DNA of 64,000 nt, taken from Geotrypetes seraphini (taxonomy: Eukaryota > Chordata > Amphibia > Gymnophiona > Dermophiidae). The notes below the pieces were generated by a model. It did not search any database. It was not told where the DNA came from and was given only the letters and a program-made list of their open reading frames with translations. Position 1 is the first letter of the stretch. Every line of letters begins with the position of its first letter. A program made the position numbers and the translations under genes. Location: the NCBI RefSeq assembly GCF_902459505.1, contig NC_047086.1:178225619-178289618 (forward strand), written 5' to 3'. Of this stretch, positions 57,925 to 64,000 are shown one piece after another.

Positions 57925-58955
57925 AAAAGCAGTTCCAGAAATCTGGGGTGGGACATCAGGAGCAGGATCGCAGCAGAGAGAACATGCCACTGAGGACGAC
58001 GGGCAGCTGCACGGATCGCTATAGCACCAGCGATCCTGCAGGCTGCTATACTAGCTGCTTAAAGTAAGAGCAGGGAAACTGGGGGAGCATGCAGGCTTGC
58101 GGGGGGAGCAGGCCTTCGCGGCGGGAAAGAGGAGGAAGAGTACCTTCACGGCGGGGGGCGGCCTTTGTGGGGGAGCAGGCCCTTGCGGAGGAGAGGATGA
58201 GGACGAGTGCCTCACGGCGGGGGGAGGGGCAGGTCTGTGCAGAGGAAGGAGGAGGAAGAGTGCCTTCATGGCGGGGAGGCAGGCCTGTGCAGAGGGAGGA
58301 GAAGGGAGTAAGAGAGGGGAGGGGGGATGCCAGACCTGGGTGAAGTGAAGAGAAAAGAGACATGAAACCAAAAAGAGGGGGAGGAAAGCAGAGGAGAAGT
58401 GCTGGACTAATGGAGAAAGGGAGAGAAAAATGCAAGACCACAAGGGTACAAGAGGGATAGATACTGCTCCAAAGTAGGTGGGCAGGGTGCAGAATGGCAG
58501 GAGAGATAGTAGGAGAAAGCCTGTATCTGGGGAAGTGGATACAGGAGGTAAGGAAGAGAGAAAGAAGAAGCTGGATATGGGGAGAGATAAGATGCTGGGC
58601 ATGGAGGGAGCATAGGAACAGGGATAAAAGGGGGACATTACTGGAGAGTAGAATAGGGACAGGGACACAGAAGAGTGTATCCTTCCAGAGCTGGTGTTAG
58701 ACTGCAAACATGAGCTAGAATTTAACAAAGAGAGGAAAAGTCTTTTTTGTTTGTTTATTTTGTTTACACCACAGGACCAGTGTGGGTAAGAGAGGGCAAA
58801 GGGGGTGAAGAGGATATAAAATAAAACCACCAGAATGTTTGGAAAAAAACACCCAATTGGGCAGGAAAATCAAATTTAAAAAAAGAAAAGATCAATTCAA
58901 TAGACTGAATTGAATCGAATTTTTTTTCCTGAATTGGGCAGCACTAGTGCAGAGT
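57925..58955. mobile_element. unclassified GC- and purine-rich insert in DIRS
   Basis: 58050-58350 repeats GGCGGGG/GCAGGCCT and GGAGGAAGAGT.CCTTCA words. A G/A-rich stretch follows, then the 58676-58955 segment shared with 12170-12422. The end GGGCAGCACTAGTGCAG is also shared. The frames seen on either strand are low-complexity. Left boundary approximate. Confidence 0.6.
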
Positions 58956-59609
58956 GAACCAGGTCGCTCCCCTACAAATCTTTCTGAGCGCAATCGCCTG
59001 AACTTCCGCCCATAAAATTGCTATGTTTCTTGTAGAAAGCACTTTTAAGGAGACTGGCTATTGCTTGCCATAGTTAATATAAGCTGATGAGATAGCCATC
59101 CGTATCCATCTTGAAATAGTAGCTTTAGGCACCGGTCTATCGTGTCTAGCCTGATTGGTGAGCACAAATAGACGATCAGACAGTCAGAATTCTTTGGTTA
59201 CCTCTAGATAATGTAGGACTCTCCTCACACCCAGCTTTCTCAGAATCCAGTCCTTTCTTTGACCCTATGGTTTGGAACACTGGTAATTTTACCTCAATTG
59301 ACATGAAATACTGAAACGACTTTTGGCAAAAAGGACAGAACCGTGCGCAAGGACACTCATCTCTGTGATCCTGAGGAAGGACTCTCTGCACAACAGGGCC
59401 TGCAGCTCAAAGACTCGTTTCGCTGATATAATGGCCACGAGTAAAATTGTCTTGATGGTAAGATCCAAGGACATCTCCTGAATAGGCTCATATGGAGCCT
59501 GACTGAGGCCTTGCAAAACTATGTTAAGGTTCCATGTAGTTGAAACGGTTGTTTTACTGGTGGTCTGAGCCTCAGTGCCCCCTTTATGAATCTGGCTATG
59601 TCTGGAAGC

Positions 59610-59865
59610 GAAGCCAGAGAAGCTTTTTCTTCACCCAGAGTGTGGTAGAAATCTGGAACGCTCTTCCGGAGGCTGTTATAGGGAAAAGCGCCCTTCAGGG
59701 ATTCAAGAAAAGATTCGATAAGTTCCTACTGGAACAGAACAGACGCAGGTAAGGCTAGACTCAAATAGGGCACTTGTCCTTGGCCTAAGGGCCACCACGT
59801 GAGCTGACCGTTGGGTACGAAGGACCACTAGTCTGACCCAGCAGCGGCAAATCTTATGTTCTGAA
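59610..59865 (+). mobile_element. CR1-type LINE 3' end inside DIRS
   Basis: Plus-strand KLFFTQSVVEIWNALPEAVI and LQGFKKRFDKFLLEQNRR are followed by the tail GACCACTAGTCTGACCCAG, CAGCGGCAAATCTTATGTTC. Part of the coding frame (59540-59752) is still open. Confidence 0.88.
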
Positions 59866-61110
59866 TGTTCATGGGCTCTGAAACATGAGAGGCCTGCCAC
59901 TTGAACCCTGAGAGACGCCATCGCTAGGCTTTTGTCGAGGCCTGCTTGGAGAAATGTTAGCACCACCGAGATCGGAGCACTAAATGGTTCATGCACCAGT
60001 GTTGAAACATCTCCCATGTCTTAGCGTAAGCGGAGACCATTGTAAGCTTCTTGACTCTGAGGAGAGTGGCAATGACTATCCTTTGTGCTCTACGCCGTGT
60101 GCTCAAGAGCCATGCTGTAAGACCAAAGCAATCTGAATCTTCTATGATCACTGGGCCCCCAAGAAAGAAGACTAGGCTGCACTTGCTGTCTGAGATGCTT
60201 GTCCCTCTGATTATGCACTAGGTTCGTGTACCATGGCCTGCATGGCCAATCCGGTAATATGAGGATCACTTTCCCTGGGTGTGGTTTGCTATCCTGTGAA
60301 GTATTCATCCTATTATGGGCCATCGAGGGGAAACATACAAGAGCTCATTTTTTGGCCATGGTTGGACTATGGCATCTAGGACTTTGTTTCCAGGCTTGGA
60401 TCTTCGACTGAAGAACTAGGCCATCTTCATGTTTCTTTCTGTAGCCGTCAGATCGAAAGTTGGCCAACCCCATCAAAGAATGAGACACTGCAATGCTGCT
60501 GCAGATAATGTCTACTCTACCGGGTCTGCCTGCTGAGGTAATTGATCTGGACACTGTCCACGCCCACCTACATGTGCTGCAGAGATTGCCTATAGATGTA
60601 GCTCTGCCCACCGGAACAGTAAGTAGACTTCCAAGCTCAACTGCTCACTCTTGGTGCCTCCTTGGCGACTGACATATGCCACCGTTGTAGCACTGTCAGA
60701 TAAAACTCGGACTGCCTGTCCTTCCAGACTTCTTTCCAGCTTCAGTAATGCCAGACAAATCACTCAAACCTCCAGTCTGTTGATGGACCACTTTCTCTGG
60801 GAGGCCAACCACCATCCCTGTACTGGGCGTCTGTTGCAATGGCCTCCCCAGCCAAACAAGCTGGCATCTGTTGTAAGAATCACCCATTAAGTTATCCTGA
60901 GGGGCATGCCCTGCAATAATGACTGTGGATGGAGCCACCAATCCATTATGCGGCAGGATTCCAGAATCCACAGGAGAGTTGTTTGAAGAGAGTCTGTGGA
61001 GACCACCAAGACAGCAGTGCATTCTGGAGAGGGTGCATGTGAGCCTTCACCCAAGTCACCCAAGTGACTACATCTATAGTGGCCGCTATGGAGCCCAGCA
61101 CTTGAAGGTA

Positions 61111-61450
61111 ATAATAATAATTTATTTCTTGTATACTGCCAAACCAGTAAAAGGTTCTAGGTGGTTCACAGCAAGATAAGGCTGAACATCCAGCCGATTT
61201 ACAATACAAGAAAAGCTATTTCTAGAAGATACATAATGCCTATAGATTAAAAGCATTAACATTAGAACACTTAAGTTACAAATTTATCAAATAGTTGTGT
61301 TTTTAGTAATTTTCTAAAATTATAGTAAGATGGAACTTCTAGCATAATTTTGCCAAACCAGGTATTCAATTTAGCTGCCTGAAAAACAACAGTTCTCTCT
61401 AAAAAATCTTAAAATGGCATAATTTGACAGGAGGGTATGTAAATAACTGA
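61111..61450 (-). mobile_element. 5'-truncated LINE with 11-bp TSD, inside DIRS
   Basis: Minus strand: FQAAKLNTWFGKIML and YYNFRKLLKTQLFDKFVT, then a 3' UTR ending TGTGAACCACCTAGAACC and AAATAAATTATTATTATT. ACTTGAAGGTA lies at 61100-61110 and at 61451-61461. Confidence 0.92.
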
Positions 61451-62399
61451 ACTTGAAGGTACTGCCATGCAGACAGGGTTGGCTTCGCCATCAGTCTCAT
61501 TATCTGCTTGCAAAGCTTCTATGTACTTTTGGAAGATAAACTTGGCCTTCTGTCATGTTGAATAGCACTCTCAGGTACTGGAACAGAACCAGCTGGCTCT
61601 TTTGAAAATTCACCATCCCAGTCCAGACTCTTAAAGAGTTGGACCATTTGAGCCACTGTTTGTTCATCCAGATATGGGTGCACTTGCAACCCTGTCATGT
61701 GGAGATTTGCTGCTACCACCACCATCACTTTGGTGAACGTACGGGGTGCTGTTGCTCTAGCACATGGGATCTCAAGATTTTAGAGGTGGGGGGTCCTATA
61801 GCATATGGCAGAAACCTCCAAAAATAAGTTTTTCAGATCTCCCTCCCCGATTTTTCCCATAGGCTGTAACAGCTTTAACTCAGTGTACCATGTGTTCTGA
61901 AAGTGCTGCAGCCTGCTTCAGTTCTAACTCGTAGATGAATCAGAAAAGAAACCTGGCTTCAAACAGCCAGTCCTCCAAATGCAGAGTTCTTCGGGCTTCC
62001 AGTCAGACCGATCAAACTGATCCTCAACTCCTGCGGAACTGTCCATGCAAAGGGGGGGGGAGGTAAAATTGCAGCCTGCACCCAGAAGAGCCCCACTTGT
62101 GTATGCCTAACAGCCTGCGTTCAAGCCCCTGCGAATCAGTAGGCACTGGGGTGCTCTGGTGCACCAAAAGCCATAAAAAAAACAAAACGCTTAAAACACT
62201 GAAAATAATAAAGAAATATAGAGAGCAGATCAAAAAGGCACCTTCTGGCTCGTGTCCAGAAGGAAAAACTGAAGAGAACAGCAGAACCCTCTGGAGGAGA
62301 TGGTGAAGTTGAAAACCTGGAGCGGATTCCTTCTGCACAACTCATGGGCATGTGGAGAATACCCTACTGTCCAGAATGACACACTTATTGCACTAGAAA

Positions 62400-62815
62400 C
62401 TGAGATTATTATAATACCCTTGTATCACTCCATGGTTTAACAGCACCTCGAATATTTTGTGCAATTCCAGTTACCAAATCTGAAGAGAGATAATAGTGGA
62501 ATTAGAAAAGATTCAGAGAAGCACAGCAAAATTGATAAAGGGAAAGGGATGACTTCCCTATGAGGAAAGGACAGAACTTGTCATTTTAAGAGAAGAGACA
62601 ACTAAGAGGAGATATGATAAAGACCTAGATTGGAATGGGAAGAAGTGAAGTGCTTGTTTATCCTTTCCAAAAATATAGTAAAAGGACTGGGGAAGCACAA
62701 ATTTAAAAATTATCGGAGATAATGCATTTCTTCACTCAATGTGTAATTAAACTCTGGAATTTGCTGCCAAAGGATGTGATAAAAGTAGTTAGCTTAACAG
62801 GGTTTAAATTTTTTT
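62400..62815 (+). mobile_element. CR1 LINE, right part, between two DIRS insertions
   Basis: Continues the CR1 at 57150-57365: TGAGATTATTATAATACCCT, TGCAATTCCAGTTACCAAAT, GACTTCCCTATGAGGAAAGG and TTAAACTCTGGAATTTGCTG. It stops within the TTTAAA of the C-terminal codons where the next DIRS begins. Confidence 0.88.
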
Positions 62816-64000
62816 TGCAAGATTAGGTTCTTACCTTTGGTAATCTTCTTTCTGTTAATCCAGGGAGGAGTCTGTACAATAGGTGCTTAATCCGTACACA
62901 TGAACTGGGTCTTGCAGAAAGCCACTAACATTGTTTTGGGCTCTTCCAATATAGCTGAGGAACACAGAGCCCCCTACAGTTAAGTCTAAAAGCAATCAAA
63001 CATCACTGGAACAAAGCATACACAGGAGGCATGGGGAACTTCTCCGCAAACATAACACTATTCTGTTCTGCAACATAAAAGAGAACAATAAACAGGAAAA
63101 CATGAAAAACACGCATAAACATGGCAGCAATAAGAACCAACTTGCTATGTGCAATGAGCATGGGACTCGAAATCAGCCAGTGGCTAAGATATGTATTCAC
63201 CTATATAGAATGATTCCCCGCAGAGCCTGTCTGCTGGTTGGAAGATACTTAGACCAGAAAGGAGAAACATCCAATGCAGAAAATGTAGGTGATACAGAAA
63301 GAAACGAAACAGACCTTACAGACTCCACTGTGGATTAACAGAAAGAAGATTACAAAAGGTAAGAACCTAATATTCCATTCTGTTACATCCACTCCATAGT
63401 CAGTACAATAGGAGACATACCAAAGCAAATGGCAACTTCTAAGGTGGGACAGAAGAACCTGCCTGAAAATCCAAGGCACCAAAAGCGGCATCAGATCGAG
63501 TCACTCTGTAAAACCTTGTAAAGGTATGAAGGGAAGACCAAGTAGCCACTCTACAAATCTCAGCTGGATGAACTACTCAAGACTCAGCCCATGAAACTGC
63601 GACACTCCTGGTAGAGTGAACTTTGAGAGAAACTGGCAACTGCTTACCAAAGGCGCGATATAAGTCAATGAAATGGTCATTCGGATCCATCTGGCAATAG
63701 AGGCCTTGGACGCTGGCCTACCATGCCTGTCATGACTAGTCAGGATAAATAGATGGTCGGAAATCATTGGTACTAAAGTAGTGGATAAGACTCTGCACAT
63801 CTAGTTTCTGTAAGAGCTTATCCTTCTGCTCCAACCTTGTGGGATGAAAAGCAGGCAGACAAACTTCCAGGTTGACATGGAAATCCGAAATCACTTTCGG
63901 AAGAAAGGAAGGAACTGTACAGAGGGTTACCCCTGCCTCTGCGATCCAGAGAAATGGCTCTGCAGTTCAGAAATACACCTTGCTGAGACAATCACCATGA
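62816..64000 (-). mobile_element. DIRS-type retrotransposon, third copy type, runs off window
   Basis: Left end GATTAGGTTCTTACCTTTGG; internal complementary region at about 63318-63410. The minus-strand tyrosine recombinase remains (63573-63800, DHLFILTSHDRHGRPASKA and SIARWIRMTISLTY) continue past the window end. Related to but distinct from the 57366 element. Broken. Confidence 0.85.

Larger units (their letters stand above)
57366..62399 (-). mobile_element. DIRS-type retrotransposon, second family, inserted in CR1
   Basis: The left end (AGAGATTAGGTTCTTACCTT... GGACAGTG...) and right end (...CTACTGTCCAGAATGACAC then TTGCACTAGAAA) are inverted repeats sharing GTTTTCAAC and GTGCAGAAGGAAT words. 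The internal complementary region at about 57850-57920 joins complements of both ends. Minus-strand parts: tyrosine recombinase remains (about 58990-60150), RNase H (about 60345-61100), a short RT piece (about 61460-61760, HPYLDEQ). The gag-like part is not seen. Later insertions lie at about 57925-58955, 59610-59865 and 61111-61450. Broken in many places. Confidence 0.87.

Noticed and set aside
58046-58830. Minus-strand frames up to 259 codons and plus-strand shadows
   Set aside because: Low-complexity translation of a purine-rich, GC-rich insert; no start context or domain, and frames overlap on both strands.

Overview
This is a vertebrate nuclear window holding the 3' part of one host gene, WTAP, on the minus strand, in a dense layer of transposon remains. 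Two coding exons are clear: the terminal exon (2860-3443, stop codon and 3' UTR to about 2225) and the exon before it (31063-31217). They join in phase across an intron of about 27.6 kb. I found no further WTAP exon up to 64000, so if the gene continues leftwards on its own strand, the next intron exceeds 32 kb. The repeat mix (several DIRS-type tyrosine-recombinase retrotransposon families, CR1 and L2-group LINEs, L1, Penelope-like elements, Helitrons, hAT, Tc1/mariner, Tigger-like and Harbinger-like MITEs) and the inflated introns suggest an amphibian, possibly a caecilian. That identification is inference.

Layout. 1-2224: CR1 endonuclease fragment, a Tigger-like MITE and a small palindromic MITE downstream of WTAP. 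2225-3443: WTAP last exon. 3444-31062: last intron with a Helitron (3967-5186), a LINE RT fragment (5976-7421), a deleted DIRS copy (8789-10085), a Penelope-like GIY-YIG ORF (10052-10621), a Tc1 transposase fossil cut by an L1 tail (13100-15400), a mariner with terminal repeats (16436-17680), a DIRS copy (19246-26015) carrying a hAT MITE, an L2 LINE and a Helitron, and a 3.0 kb hAT-type element (27046-30080) carrying another Helitron, followed by a composite element with a mariner DNA-binding-domain ORF (30086-30481). 31063-31217: WTAP exon.

31218-64000 is presumed upstream WTAP intron: a Penelope-like insertion bracketed by inverted arms (31558-32765) with an LTR-like core, a perfect-TSD hAT MITE (34915-35087), a DIRS element with complete layout (39709-45541), a LINE-rich stretch (45655-50280), and a CR1 LINE split by two further DIRS insertions (57366-62399 and 62816 onward).

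The five larger DIRS copies lie on the minus strand, the sense strand of WTAP. Their ends carry inverted repeats and an internal complementary region that joins complements of both ends, as described for DIRS1. Three of the five also show splice-donor-like words at the 3' end. Two local inverted duplications, a 45-bp hairpin at 3556-3650 and an exact 71-bp inverted copy shared by 47681-47751 and 52154-52224, are not explained by any element family I recognise. I saw no tRNA, rRNA or CRISPR.
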